Source: Chitinimonas sp. BJYL2 (GTDB lineage Bacteria; Pseudomonadota; Gammaproteobacteria; Burkholderiales; Chitinimonadaceae). Taken from it: a DNA stretch of 64,000 nt. The notes under the pieces are model-generated. The model ran no database searches, was not told where the DNA came from, and saw only the letters and a list, made by a program, of their open reading frames with translations. Shown in pieces: positions 36,053 through 45,835 of this stretch. Location: NCBI RefSeq assembly GCF_027257935.1, contig NZ_JANZKW010000004.1:342272-406271 (forward strand), written 5' to 3'. Position 1 is the first letter of the stretch, and the number at the start of each line of letters is the position of its first letter. The position numbers and the translations under genes are program-made.

Positions 36053-36913
36053 TCAAGGCCGATACCAGAGCCGCTTGTCGTTCAAGGGTGTGTGCTCGGG
36101 CAGGAGCGGGTTATCCAGGCGGATGACCGTCCGGTTCGAGGATTCAAGGTGTTTGAGCACATCGGCAAACCGCGCCCGGAACAGGGCATCAAAGCTGCCA
36201 TCCGCGAGGGCCAGCATCAGGCCTCGTTCAATGGTCCGGGCCAGCTGTGGTTGCTTGCGGGAGACAAAAAAGTACGAATCTGCCGGATAGCGGATCAGCA
36301 GGTGCTCGTCCACCACTATCCCTTGTGCACGGAAGGTCTCCGCTTCGCGCCAGGCTTCCACGACCGAGCGCGGGCAATAGTCGTAGCGTCTTGCGCGCAG
36401 CATGGCAAACAGGCTGTCAAAACTGACTGCCGTCTGCACATTGAGGGCGTTGGCGATCAGGATGTCGCTATCCGGCCAGGTTCCCACCTGGCCAGCCGTG
36501 AAGCGGCGCAAGTCGTGAATCGTACGCACCTTCGCCAACAGCTCGCGCTGATCAGCACGCACGAGTGCAACGCGCCAACCCATCAGGCCCTTATAGATAG
36601 GCACCCTTACCGGCAGGAGATCATGCTCGCGTTCCCGGGTGGTCACGCTCCACATTACGTCCACCCCTTGCCCGGCCGCCAGTTCGCGTAGCGCGCGGCT
36701 TTGCGGGATGACCAGGGCAGACGGTGAGAGGGTGGCCGGGCTGCCCGCTTTTTTGAGGGCAAGCCGCAGGAGATCGACCGGATAATCGACTTGCGGGTGA
36801 CCGGCGTGGGCGCGTTTGGGGTAAACCAATACCTCGGCGTGCGCGGGCACCATCAGCATGCGGGTGAGGAGCAGACAGGCAATCGCGATGCCCGCCACAG
36901 GCCATCGCCGCAT
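36053..36913 (-). CDS. Periplasmic solute-binding protein-like protein (family 3 type), orphan
   Basis: 286 residues with a signal peptide (about 1-26, PAHA) and two-lobed PBPb fold: VDLLRLALKKAG, SRALRELAAGQGVDVMWSVTTRERE, VGTWPDSDILIAN, YDYCPRSVVEAWREA. No permease or ATPase gene is adjacent, and two similar orphans occur at 42543 and 56514. Such proteins may act as sensors or have lost transport partners. Start set at the ATG of MRRWPVAG (36911-36913); an upstream ATG would add 29 residues before the signal peptide. Confidence 0.78.
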   Translation of the reverse strand: MRRWPVAGIAIACLLLTRMLMVPAHAEVLVYPKRAHAGHPQVDYPVDLLRLALKKAGSPATLSPSALVIPQSRALRELAAGQGVDVMWSVTTREREHDLLPVRVPIYKGLMGWRVALVRADQRELLAKVRTIHDLRRFTAGQVGTWPDSDILIANALNVQTAVSFDSLFAMLRARRYDYCPRSVVEAWREAETFRAQGIVVDEHLLIRYPADSYFFVSRKQPQLARTIERGLMLALADGSFDALFRARFADVLKHLESSNRTVIRLDNPLLPEHTPLNDKRLWYRP

Positions 36914-37041
36914 CACGCTAGTCGATTGCTTGGTCAGGAACACCCCGTCCCCCAACAAAATCAGCGATTTCACCCATTTGGATGATGGCAAGCGTAGCAC
37001 GCTGGCCTAGACTGCCGACAGCTTTCAAACGGGGAATCCCT

Positions 37042-37224
37042 ATGACGACGCCACCCGCAGCCAGTACATCCGACGAACAGTCTGCACTGGCCTTGTGTGC
37101 CCGTATCGATGCACTGACCGCCGAGCTGCATGATGCACTGGCCCAGTTTCGTCAGGGCCACGGCATGCCGCCACCTGCCGACGCAATGCCCTCCCCCGCT
37201 GCAGCGTCCCAACAAAGGGCCTGA
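37042..37224 (+). CDS. Small hypothetical protein
   Basis: 60 residues, start ATG 37042 behind GGGGA. It has an acidic/helical segment (SALALCARIDALTAELHDALAQFRQ) flanked by Pro/Ala-rich ends. No family is recognised. The gene lies divergent from the solute-binding protein gene and upstream of the PhoX gene. Coding status is plausible because the frame uses GC-ending codons like its neighbours, but it is unproven. Confidence 0.45.
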   Translation: MTTPPAASTSDEQSALALCARIDALTAELHDALAQFRQGHGMPPPADAMPSPAAASQQRA

Positions 37225-37359
37225 AGCACGGGCATGCCGACAGCGCGGGCGGGGCGCGGAGCCCTTGCCCGCGGTTCACCGCAACAAAAGCGTCAATCCC
37301 CGGTAATACGCACTCGCCACAATCGCCGCTCCAAAACACACAACGTCCTGGAGCGTGCC

Positions 37360-39396
37360 ATGAGCCATATCGAAGACAGCGAGAACCAGTCGGTCAACCC
37401 GACTTCTGCCGAGCATTTCAACCAGCTGGTCGAACGCGTGATCAGCCGTCGCGGGGTCATGAAAAGTGGTCTGGGTTTGGGTGCCTTTGCTTTTCTGGGT
37501 GGCAGCCTGGCCGGTTGCAACAGCAGCGATCCGGTACCCGAAGCCCCCATTGCCCCGCCGACAACTCCGGCAGCACCGCTGATCAACTTCAAGGCCGTGG
37601 CCGCCGGCAGCGGTGACACCATTGTCGTGCCCGAGGGCTATCAGGCCGAGATCATGGCGCCTTGGGGCACCCCGCTGGTCAAGGGCGCACCTGCCTGGAA
37701 ACCCGATGGCAGCAACTCCGGTGCCGACCAGGCCCTGCAAGTGGGCGACAACCACGACGGCATGCACTTCTTCCCCATCAGCGCCAACAGCAGCACCGAA
37801 GGCCTGCTGGTGATGAACCACGAGTACATCAACCCCGAATACTTCTACGCCTACGAGGCCGGCCAGACCGACGTCTTCGGCACCTGGACCCTCGACAAGG
37901 TGCGCAAGGCCCAGCACGCCCACGGCGTCTCGGTCATCCATATCAAGAAGGACAGCGCCGGCAAGTGGCAGATTGTGGCCGACTCGGCCTACAACCGCCG
38001 CATCCACGGCAATACGCCGATGACCATCACCGGCCCGGCGGCTGGCCACGCGCTGATGAAGACCAGCGCCGATCCGTTCGGCAGCTTTGTCTACGGCACG
38101 CTGAACAACTGCGGTAACGGCCACACGCCTTGGGGCACCTACCTGACCTGCGAGGAGAACTTCAACGGTTACTTCGGCACCACCGTAGCCGGCGCGACGC
38201 GCACACCGCTGATGAACCGCTATGGCCTGTCGTCGGGCCTCTCGGGCTATCGCTGGGAGCAGTTCGATACGCGCTTTGACTGGGCCAAGGAGCCGAACGA
38301 ATCGAACCGCTTCGGCTGGATGGTGGAAATCGACCCGTTCGACCCGACCTCCACGCCCAAGAAGCGCACCGCGCTGGGCCGCATCAAGCACGAGAACTCG
38401 GCCTATGCACTGGCCAACGACAACCGCGTGGTCGTTTACATGGGCGACGATCAGGTCAACGAGTTCGTCTACAAGTTCGTGTCCGACGGCAAGTACGATG
38501 CCGCCAACCCCAACGCCAACCGCAATCTGCTCGATAGCGGCAAGCTCTATGTGGCCAAGTTCAACGACGGCGCCACCAAGGGCGACAGCATGGGCACCGG
38601 CGAGTGGGTACTGCTCGACAAGGTCGCCAACGCCGCACTGGCCGCCGATGCGAACTTCCCCGATCAGGCCACGGTGCTGATCAACACGCGCCAGGCCGGT
38701 ACCGTGGTGGGTGCAACACCGATGGACCGCCCCGAGTGGGTCACTGTGCACCCCACCACCAAGGAGGTGTACCTCACGCTGACCAACAACTCAGGCCGCA
38801 GCGCCGCCAATGTGAACGACGCGAACCCGCGCGCCGCCAATATCTACGGCCAGATCATCCGCTGGCGCGAAGCTGGTGGCGATGCTGCCGCACTGACCTT
38901 CGAATGGGATCACTTTGTTCTTGCCGGCAACCCCAAGGCCAGCCCGCTGGTTTCAAACGGTTCCGGCAACATCAATGCCGACAACACTTTCAACAGCCCG
39001 GATGGCTTGGCGTTCGACCCTGAAGGCCGCCTGTGGATCCAGACGGATGGCTCGTTTGCCAACACGGGCGGCTATGCCACCCAAGGCAATAACCAGATGC
39101 TGATCGGCGATCCGAAGACCAAGGAAATCCGTCGCTTCCTGGTGGGCCCTGCCGGCTGTGAAGTCACCGGCATCACCTTTGCGCCGGATATGAAGACCGT
39201 GTGGGTCAACATCCAGCATCCGGGCGAATACGGCAGCCACCCGAATCGCCCCACGGTACCGGCCGGCACCAGCGCTGATGTCTACGCGCTGCAGAACCCG
39301 CTGGCCTTCAGCAAGTGGCCCGACGCGGCGGGTGGTCGGCCGCGCTCGGCGACTGTGGTCATCACCAAGAAGGATGGCGGCAAGATCGGCAGCTGA
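37360..39396 (+). CDS. PhoX family alkaline phosphatase (DUF839), Tat-exported
   Basis: 678 residues. A twin-arginine signal (SRRGVMKSGLGLGAFAFLGG, about residues 30-50) leads into the DUF839/PhoX domain: VGDNHDGMHFFPIS, GLLVMNHEYINPEYFY, NNCGNGHTPWGTYLTCEENFNGYFG, ALGRIKHENSAYALANDNRVVVYMGDD, WVTVHPTTKEVYLTLTNN, FNSPDGLAFDPEGRLWIQTDGS. These are calcium/iron phosphatases releasing phosphate from organic esters outside the cytoplasm. The signal region also fits a lipobox (LAGCN). No Pho box was recognised upstream. Confidence 0.93.
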   Translation: MSHIEDSENQSVNPTSAEHFNQLVERVISRRGVMKSGLGLGAFAFLGGSLAGCNSSDPVPEAPIAPPTTPAAPLINFKAVAAGSGDTIVVPEGYQAEIMAPWGTPLVKGAPAWKPDGSNSGADQALQVGDNHDGMHFFPISANSSTEGLLVMNHEYINPEYFYAYEAGQTDVFGTWTLDKVRKAQHAHGVSVIHIKKDSAGKWQIVADSAYNRRIHGNTPMTITGPAAGHALMKTSADPFGSFVYGTLNNCGNGHTPWGTYLTCEENFNGYFGTTVAGATRTPLMNRYGLSSGLSGYRWEQFDTRFDWAKEPNESNRFGWMVEIDPFDPTSTPKKRTALGRIKHENSAYALANDNRVVVYMGDDQVNEFVYKFVSDGKYDAANPNANRNLLDSGKLYVAKFNDGATKGDSMGTGEWVLLDKVANAALAADANFPDQATVLINTRQAGTVVGATPMDRPEWVTVHPTTKEVYLTLTNNSGRSAANVNDANPRAANIYGQIIRWREAGGDAAALTFEWDHFVLAGNPKASPLVSNGSGNINADNTFNSPDGLAFDPEGRLWIQTDGSFANTGGYATQGNNQMLIGDPKTKEIRRFLVGPAGCEVTGITFAPDMKTVWVNIQHPGEYGSHPNRPTVPAGTSADVYALQNPLAFSKWPDAAGGRPRSATVVITKKDGGKIGS

Positions 39397-39422
39397 TCGC
39401 CGTCTGCCTACGTCCAAAAAAG

Positions 39423-39447
39423 GGCCCGCCGATTGGCGGGCCTTTTT
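39423..39447 (+). terminator. Rho-independent terminator after the PhoX gene
   Basis: Stem GGCCCGCC (39423-39430) and GGCGGGCC (39435-39442) with a GATT loop, then five T. An A-run on the left also allows termination of the convergent diguanylate cyclase gene. Confidence 0.88.
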
Positions 39448-39487
39448 AATGTCTTGATTCCTGCCCGAGGCAGTAGCGACACTAAGG

Positions 39488-42400
39488 CTACCCAGCTGGC
39501 GCGCCGGGCTCATCCCAATCCAGCTCACCCTCTACGCTGCTGCTGGGGCGCAGTTTGCCCTGCGCCAGCAGGTCCACCAGCGGCTGGCTCAAGGCTGCCA
39601 CCGGTAAATCCTGATCGGCCAGATGCAAGCCTACCCAAGCGTTGCGACCATTGCGTTTGGCCACATAGAGACAGCGGTCCGCCAGTGCGACGAGCACCTC
39701 CCAGTCAAAGCGGGCCGGGTCATCCACCGCAAAAGGATAGAGTGCAAACCCCGTGGAACAGGTGCAACTCAACGTTCGTCCGTCCGGCAGGGTAATCACC
39801 ATCCTGGCCACCGCCTGGCGCAAACGCTCCAGCACGATCTCCGCGTCCTGACGCAAGGTGTGGCGCATGATCAGCAGGAATTCTTCACCGCCCCAACGCA
39901 CCACCATGTCGGACTCCCGCACCGTGGTCGTCAGCACACCTGCGATGCGCTGCAGGACCAGATCACCGGCGGCGTGACCATACTGGTCGTTGATGTGCTT
40001 GAAGTGATCGATATCCACCAGCACCAGCAGCAAATCCGCGCCATGGCCCAGACCATCTGCCCGACGGGCGTAATCGCGGTTGACCTCGGCGAGGTGGGTG
40101 GGCAGGGCTTGCCCGAGGAAGCGCCGGTTGCGCAGACCGGTCAGCGGATCGGTCAGACTTTGCTCCTGCAGGGCCTGATTGGCCTTGGCCAGCTCCGTGG
40201 TGCGCGTGGTGACCATCAGCTCCAGCTCACGGGTGCGTACCTGCAGCCGGTGCAAGCGCCAGCGCAGGGCCAGATAGACCAGCAACACCAGGGTCAAACC
40301 TGCCGCGCCCATGGCCAGACGGGTACGCCACCAGGGTGGTTCAATCTGGAAGGCGAGCGCGGTCACCGGACCCCATGCGCCCTCGCGGAAGCGGGCACGC
40401 ACTTCCAGGCGATAACTGCCGGGCGACAAGGCGGTATAGCGCGACTCGCGGTTCATGGTGTCGCGCCAGGCCGTCTCCTGACCCAGCAGGCGCACTTCGT
40501 AATGCACACTGGCAGCGTCGAGAAAACTCATCGCGGCAAATTCAACCTCCAGCACATTGTGCCGGTGTGCCACCGTGACTTCGCGGCCATCAGCCTGCAA
40601 GCCGACCTGCCCCAGCCGGGCACTGAGCAAGGCGACTCGGGGTGGCGCGGGCTGGCCGGCAAAATGTGCGGGTACAAACTCGGCCAGGCCGCTGCGCGTC
40701 CCGAGCCAGATACGGCCATCCGCCTCCGCCAGCATGGCCATCGCGTTGAGTTCCTCGTCCAGCAGGCCATCTTCCAGCCCGAACCGGAACGCATGCGGCT
40801 CGCTCGCCTGGGGCGCGGCAAAGCGTGTCAGACCTGCGGTATGCCCCACCCACAGAGCCCCATCGGGCGTTTCACCCAGCAGGTAGATATCCCGCTCCGG
40901 CATCTTGGGCCCCGCGCCCACACGCAGGGCATCCCCGCAGCGGGCCGGCGATGGAAAGGTGCTGATACGCCCCGGCTGGTCGAGATAGGCCAGATAGAAG
41001 TGCCCGGACGCCGACTCGGCCAGATACAGGGTTTTGTTCGAGGCCAAACCATCCGTAGCGCGATAACGATGCCAGCGGCCTGCTTCGAGGCAAGCCAAGC
41101 CATCACTGCCGGTTGCCCACACACGGCCCTGGCGATCCTTGAGCAGATGGGCAATCCGCTCATCAATGGTTCCGCCTGGCACAGGCTCGCGCACAAACTG
41201 CCAGCTACCATTGCGGCGCACGCCCCGCAGCAGGCCCGCATGGTAGGTCCCGGCCCACACAACCCCGCCATCCGCAAGCAAACGCAAGACACGCTGGCCA
41301 TCATCGGGCAGGGGGATGGCTTGCAGCTGCCGTCCATCCCAGCGCCACAAACCATAAGGCTTGCCACCGAACAGCACACTGCCGTCGTCCAGTGGCAGCA
41401 GGGCGCGTACCTGTTTATCAGTGGTGTCGGGGACGCGCTGCCAGGCGCGCGCGCGCGCCTGTATCAGACCGGTTTCGGTGCCTACGAGCAGCTGACCTTT
41501 TACGTCCCGCGCGACAGACCAGACGTTGGCAGGCAGGCCTTGTCGCGGTGTATGGGCCCGCCAGACACCCCGTCCCACCAGGCGGTGCAGCCCCAAGCTG
41601 CCCAACCAGAGATTCCCCTCCCGATCCACCAGGCTGGCCCGCACGAAATCCGTCGGCAAGCCTTGTGCAAGACCCCAGTGTTGCCAATGGTCCGCCTGCC
41701 AGCGACTCACCCCGGTTTCGGTCGGAAACCAGATTGCGCCATCCGCAGCGATCTGCATGCGGGCGAGATAGGTATCTGCACGAACGAGTTCAGGTACGAC
41801 TTCAAACCGGGTGGCACCGGCAGGCCGGACATAATGGTGATGCGAGGTGCGCGCCCAGACCCGGCCGTCCGGTGCGGCCATAATCTGATCCAGCTCTTCA
41901 CGGGTCTCCCCGAACAGCTCGGCATGGGCGGTTTCCCAACCCTTGCTTGCGTGCCAGCGCCAGAGTGCACGCGGCTTGGCAATCCACATGGTCTGTCCGT
42001 CCGGGTCCAGGCTCACGGCATGAAAGCGGCCCCCGGGTCCACCCGCCAGCAGACCGACGCCTGTGGCTGTCCCGACATAGATACCCTCACGGGTAGCCAG
42101 CCATAGCTGGCCCTCCGGGCCAAGGCCAATGTCTTCCACACCCAGTTTGTCGGGGTAGCCGGGCAAGGCGGCATCAAAGCGCTCGCCACGCCAGCGTGCC
42201 GGGCCCTTATCGGTACCGACCCAAAGCTGCCCCTGCGCATCCAGCCGCAGTGCGTTGATCAGCCGACCCGGCAGGCCATCCTGCTCACCAAAACGGCGGA
42301 AGCGGTGGCCATCAAAGCGGTAAAGCCCATCATCGGTCGCCGCCCAGACGAACCCGACCGGGTCCTGAGCCAGCAGATTGATGCGCAGGCTGCCCAAGCC

Positions 42401-42559
42401 CTCTTCGCGGCCATAGGTTCTGAACGTCCAGCGGCCTTCGGGGTCCTGCGTATCAAGTGGCTTGGCCAATACAGCGCTGCTGCACAGGAGCAGCAGCCAG
42501 CCCGCCCAAGCGAGCCAGCGGCAGATACGATCAGGGAACGGGTCAGCGCCGCGCAGCAT
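39488..42559 (-). CDS. Membrane diguanylate cyclase with periplasmic two-component-type beta-propeller sensor
   Basis: 1023 residues: signal peptide or anchor (about 8-32), 14-odd propeller repeats (about 35-660; QDPVGFVWAATDDGLYRFDG, DREGNLWLGSLGLHRL, ADGRIWLGTRSGLAEF), a Y_Y_Y domain (about 680-745), one TM helix (about 748-768), a short coiled coil and a GGDEF domain (about 800-965) with active-site GGEEF in VRWGGEEFLLI. It makes cyclic di-GMP in response to a periplasmic ligand. A shorter C-terminal tail follows. The ATG at 42557-42559 overlaps the end of the upstream solute-binding protein gene by 17 bp; the open frame before it is not coding. Confidence 0.92.
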   Translation of the reverse strand: MLRGADPFPDRICRWLAWAGWLLLLCSSAVLAKPLDTQDPEGRWTFRTYGREEGLGSLRINLLAQDPVGFVWAATDDGLYRFDGHRFRRFGEQDGLPGRLINALRLDAQGQLWVGTDKGPARWRGERFDAALPGYPDKLGVEDIGLGPEGQLWLATREGIYVGTATGVGLLAGGPGGRFHAVSLDPDGQTMWIAKPRALWRWHASKGWETAHAELFGETREELDQIMAAPDGRVWARTSHHHYVRPAGATRFEVVPELVRADTYLARMQIAADGAIWFPTETGVSRWQADHWQHWGLAQGLPTDFVRASLVDREGNLWLGSLGLHRLVGRGVWRAHTPRQGLPANVWSVARDVKGQLLVGTETGLIQARARAWQRVPDTTDKQVRALLPLDDGSVLFGGKPYGLWRWDGRQLQAIPLPDDGQRVLRLLADGGVVWAGTYHAGLLRGVRRNGSWQFVREPVPGGTIDERIAHLLKDRQGRVWATGSDGLACLEAGRWHRYRATDGLASNKTLYLAESASGHFYLAYLDQPGRISTFPSPARCGDALRVGAGPKMPERDIYLLGETPDGALWVGHTAGLTRFAAPQASEPHAFRFGLEDGLLDEELNAMAMLAEADGRIWLGTRSGLAEFVPAHFAGQPAPPRVALLSARLGQVGLQADGREVTVAHRHNVLEVEFAAMSFLDAASVHYEVRLLGQETAWRDTMNRESRYTALSPGSYRLEVRARFREGAWGPVTALAFQIEPPWWRTRLAMGAAGLTLVLLVYLALRWRLHRLQVRTRELELMVTTRTTELAKANQALQEQSLTDPLTGLRNRRFLGQALPTHLAEVNRDYARRADGLGHGADLLLVLVDIDHFKHINDQYGHAAGDLVLQRIAGVLTTTVRESDMVVRWGGEEFLLIMRHTLRQDAEIVLERLRQAVARMVITLPDGRTLSCTCSTGFALYPFAVDDPARFDWEVLVALADRCLYVAKRNGRNAWVGLHLADQDLPVAALSQPLVDLLAQGKLRPSSSVEGELDWDEPGAPAG

Positions 42560-43301
42560 CGGTGCTCTCCGGTGCGCGTATTGTCCAGGTAGCCTGATAG
42601 CGTGCCTCCAGTCGCTTGGCCGTGCCATCCTGGCGCATGTCATCGATCGCTTTTTGCAGCAGGCGGACCGTCTGCGCCGAGGTCTGCCGCGAGCACGCCA
42701 GGTAATAAGGTACATCCCGCGCCTTGAGGACGGGGCGGATGTTGTTGATGCCCTCATCCTGCGCAAAGCGCTGCGCCATGTGCACCTGGGCGAGCCAGAG
42801 GTCGAAACGGCCATTCGCGAGCTTGCGCGCGTTGTAGCCATCGCTCGGGGAGAGGTCGATCAGCTGGAAGCCATTCTCCTTGAGCCAGTAGGTACTGGCT
42901 GTTCCCGAAGCACTGCCCACACGGTAGCGCCGCGCATCCTCCAGGGACTGGATCGGGCCACGGAAATCGTCGCGCGCAAAGAAGGCCCATTCTGCGGTAG
43001 CAATCGGCCCCACCCACTGGAACTGGGCCTCACGTTCGGCCAGGCGTGCCAGCGAGTAGACACAGGTATCCCGGCCCGCCTTGGCAATGGCAACACTGCG
43101 CGCCCACGGCAACTGATGATGCCGAGCCTTGACGCCGGCGCGGCGGGTCATCTCGTCGAGCACCTCCACCGCCAAGCCGCTGACCTGCACGCCATCGCGG
43201 CTGAACTGCTGGAACGGTGGGTTATCGCCGGAATAGAAGGTCAGCTCGCTGGCGGTTGCCGGGAGGCTCAGAACCAGCATGATCAGGATGGCGAGGCGCA
43301 T
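42543..43301 (-). CDS. Orphan periplasmic solute-binding protein (family 3), coupled to a diguanylate cyclase gene
   Basis: 252 residues, signal peptide (about 1-17, PATAS) and PBPb fold: [53 protein letters not shown] [54 protein letters not shown]. No ABC permease is adjacent. Its 3' end overlaps the start of the propeller-GGDEF gene, which suggests it feeds a ligand signal to that cyclase. Confidence 0.85.
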   Translation of the reverse strand: MRLAILIMLVLSLPATASELTFYSGDNPPFQQFSRDGVQVSGLAVEVLDEMTRRAGVKARHHQLPWARSVAIAKAGRDTCVYSLARLAEREAQFQWVGPIATAEWAFFARDDFRGPIQSLEDARRYRVGSASGTASTYWLKENGFQLIDLSPSDGYNARKLANGRFDLWLAQVHMAQRFAQDEGINNIRPVLKARDVPYYLACSRQTSAQTVRLLQKAIDDMRQDGTAKRLEARYQATWTIRAPESTDAARR

Positions 43302-43419
43302 GGTTCATCATTCACCACCACGGCGGTGCTGGCAAGTCACCATGGTCTGCTGCTGGCGTCGCGATGGCGCGTTATCATGGCGACCTGTTTTTCCGATCAA
43401 ACCACCCGAAAGCTGCACC

Positions 43420-43749
43420 ATGACCGACACCCTCCTGATTGAAGACATCCAGATTGGCGACGGCGCCGAAGCGCAAGCCGGCCAGGAAGTCACTGTTCAC
43501 TACACCGGCTGGCTCACCGATGGCAAAAAGTTCGACTCCAGCAAGGATCGCGGCATCCCCTTCTCGTTCCCGCTGGGCGCAGGCCATGTGATCAAGGGCT
43601 GGGATCAGGGCGTGGCCGGCATGAAAATCGGCGGCGTGCGCAAGCTGACGATTCCCGCCAGCCTGGGCTACGGCACCCGCGGTGCCGGCGGCGTGATTCC
43701 GCCGAACGCCACACTGGTGTTCGAAGTCGAGTTGCTCGGCCTCGAATAA
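43420..43749 (+). CDS. FKBP-type peptidyl-prolyl cis-trans isomerase, single domain
   Basis: 109 residues: one FKBP domain with [67 protein letters not shown]. Active-site residues Tyr, Asp, Phe, Trp and the IPPNA loop are all present. No signal peptide, so cytoplasmic. ATG 43420; the preceding frame overlaps the divergent gene. Confidence 0.94.
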   Translation: MTDTLLIEDIQIGDGAEAQAGQEVTVHYTGWLTDGKKFDSSKDRGIPFSFPLGAGHVIKGWDQGVAGMKIGGVRKLTIPASLGYGTRGAGGVIPPNATLVFEVELLGLE

Positions 43750-43757
43750 GCACGCTG

Positions 43758-43782
43758 GGGCAGCCTCTCGGGCTGCCCTTGT
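43758..43782 (+). terminator. Rho-independent terminator after the FKBP gene
   Basis: Stem GGGCAGCC (43758-43765) and GGCTGCCC (43771-43778) with loop TCTCG, followed by TTGTT. Nine bp after the stop. Confidence 0.8.
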
Positions 43783-43818
43783 TCATTCCACCGCCCACAA
43801 TAAATCGAGGAGACGATC

Positions 43819-44598
43819 ATGGCGGAAGAACTGAACGCAGCGGCAGCACCGGACTGGCTCAACGAGCTCAAGGTCCGCAACCTGCCCTGGCATACCCCGT
43901 TTGCCTGGCTACGCGCCGGCTGGGGTGACCTGCGTGCCATGCCACATGGCAGCCTGTTCTACGGGCTGGCCTTCGTGATCATGGGCTGGGCGCTGTACGC
44001 GATCATGGGCCGCGCACCTGAGCATGTGCTCACGCTCACGGCGGCCTTCTTGCTGATGGGTCCGTTCACCTGTCTGGGCCTCTACGAGATCAGCCGCCTG
44101 CACGAAAAGATCGACAAGGTGCGGCTCGCGCCCACCTTCACGGCTTTCCGCCACAATATCGCCGGAATCGGCTTCTTCTCTGCCCTGCTGGCGCTGCTGG
44201 TGGCCGGCTGGATGCGGGTTTCGGTGGTGGTATTTGCACTGTTCTTTACCGATAACGTGCCCGATCTCAAGCTCATGCTGTCGGTACGTTTCCTGACGGA
44301 AGAGAACTTGCTGTTCCTCGTTGTCTGGCTCGGCTCCGGCGCGCTGTTCGCCGCGCTGGCATTCGCGCTCTCGGTCGTCTCGATCCCGCTGATGCTGGAC
44401 CGCGATGCCGACACCATCAGCGCCATGTTCGTGAGCCTGCGCGCCTGCGTTGCCAACCCCGCCTGCATGCTGGTGTGGGGCCTGTGCATCGTGGTGCTTG
44501 TGCTGGCAGGCTTTGCGCTGTTCGGGCTCGGCATCATCGTCACCGCACCACTGGTAGGTCACGCCACCTGGCACGCCTACCGCGCACTGGTCGTCTGA
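43819..44598 (+). CDS. DUF2189 membrane protein
   Basis: 259 residues with six hydrophobic segments (about 54-75, 80-105, 125-145, 155-180, 195-210, 230-250). N-terminal WLRAGWGDLRAMPHGSLFYGLAFVIMG matches DUF2189, a family found next to cytochrome-oxidase assembly genes in some bacteria but here alone. Function unknown. GAGGAGA precedes the ATG. Confidence 0.85.
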   Translation: MAEELNAAAAPDWLNELKVRNLPWHTPFAWLRAGWGDLRAMPHGSLFYGLAFVIMGWALYAIMGRAPEHVLTLTAAFLLMGPFTCLGLYEISRLHEKIDKVRLAPTFTAFRHNIAGIGFFSALLALLVAGWMRVSVVVFALFFTDNVPDLKLMLSVRFLTEENLLFLVVWLGSGALFAALAFALSVVSIPLMLDRDADTISAMFVSLRACVANPACMLVWGLCIVVLVLAGFALFGLGIIVTAPLVGHATWHAYRALVV

Positions 44599-44646
44599 GC
44601 GCAGGCAGGGCACACTGCGCTCATCCGCCGCCCTGCCCTGCTCCCC

Positions 44647-45603
44647 ATGCTCCGAATCGTTTTTCTCGACCGCGACAGTCTGCCCGTCCCGCTGCGTCAG
44701 CCTGATCTGCCCCACCAGTGGGTCAACTACTCAGCTACCACACCTGCCCAGTTGCTCGACCACTGCCGCGGTGCGGATGTCGTCGTCAGCAACAAAGTCG
44801 TGCTCAATGCCGACACGCTGGCTGCGCTGCCTGACCTGAAGCTGATTGCGGTTGCCGCCACCGGCGTCAACAACGTTGATCTGGCAGCCGCTAAGGCTCA
44901 TGGCATCGCCGTCTGCAATATCCGTGGCTATGCCGAAACCACTGTGCCCGAACACGCATTGATGCTGATGCTGGCACTGATGCGCAATCTGCCCGCTTAC
45001 CAGCACGATCTGGCTGCCGGCGCCTGGCAGCAATCGCCGCACTTCTGCCACTTTGGTGCCCCGATCCGTGATCTGCGTGGTCGTACGCTGCTGATTGTGG
45101 GCGCCGGCTCGCTGGGCCGCGGCACCGCCAGGCTGGCCGAAGCTTTCGGCATGCAGGTGCTGTTTGCCGAACACAAGGGTGCAACAAGCGTTCGGCCCGG
45201 CTATGTCGATTTTGGCGCAGGCCTGGCCGCTGCCGATATCGTCAGCATCCACTGCCCGCTCAATGACCGGACACGCGGGCTGATCGGTGCGGCCGAGCTG
45301 GCACACATGCGTCAGGGCACGGTGCTGATCAACACCGCACGTGGCGGGATCGTTGATGAAGCGGCCTTGCTGGCGGCGCTGCGCAGCGGCCATCTGGGTG
45401 GTGCCGGGTTTGATGTGCTGCTTGAGGAGCCACCGCGCCAGGGCAATGCGCTGCTGGATGTCCAGCTGCCCAATCTCATCATGACCCCGCATGTGGGCTG
45501 GGCCAGCTACGAGGCCATGAGCGCGCTGGCGGAACAGCTGGTCGGCAATATCGAGGCTTGGGCCCATGGCACACCCAGACATCTGGTCCAGCCTTCGCCG
45601 TGA
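44647..45603 (+). CDS. D-2-hydroxyacid dehydrogenase (hydroxypyruvate/glyoxylate reductase type)
   Basis: 318 residues, NAD(P)-binding D-isomer family. It has the glycine motif LLIVGAGSLGRGTARLAEAFG (variant of GxGxxG), the catalytic Arg in NTARGGIVDE, Glu in LLEEPPRQGNALL and His in MTPHVGWAS. A single long protein; no PTS or ACT domain. Closest from memory to bacterial glycerate dehydrogenase (HprA). 49 bp after the DUF2189 gene, same strand. Confidence 0.9.
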   Translation: MLRIVFLDRDSLPVPLRQPDLPHQWVNYSATTPAQLLDHCRGADVVVSNKVVLNADTLAALPDLKLIAVAATGVNNVDLAAAKAHGIAVCNIRGYAETTVPEHALMLMLALMRNLPAYQHDLAAGAWQQSPHFCHFGAPIRDLRGRTLLIVGAGSLGRGTARLAEAFGMQVLFAEHKGATSVRPGYVDFGAGLAAADIVSIHCPLNDRTRGLIGAAELAHMRQGTVLINTARGGIVDEAALLAALRSGHLGGAGFDVLLEEPPRQGNALLDVQLPNLIMTPHVGWASYEAMSALAEQLVGNIEAWAHGTPRHLVQPSP

Positions 45604-45682
45604 TCGTCAGGCGGCGTCCGGTCAGTGTGGCATTTCGGCTGCACTGCTCACGCTTTGTGCCACGTAAATTCAAGATTCCTAA

Positions 45683-45698
45683 TATGCTTTCAAGCATA
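45683..45698. promoter_or_regulatory. 16-bp palindrome upstream of the GGDEF-EAL gene
   Basis: TATGCTT-TC-AAGCATA is a perfect inverted repeat 138 bp before the start. A 10-bp direct repeat ATGGTCTGTT occurs at about 45704 and 45780 in the same gap. Candidate operator; binding protein unknown. Confidence 0.4.
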
Positions 45699-45835
45699 CC
45701 TGAATGGTCTGTTGCCGGCCGACCCATTCCGGCAAGTCGGCCAAACCCAGCTATCCCCTGATGTAACCCTGTCGGATTGATGGTCTGTTTTGTTGTGCGT
45801 TAGCGCTTTACCGCGGGGAAGGTCCAGTTAAACCC

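Noticed and set aside
39623..42106. 827-residue open frame antisense to the propeller diguanylate cyclase gene
   Set aside because: No recognisable motifs; codon pattern is that of an antisense frame in a GC-rich gene.
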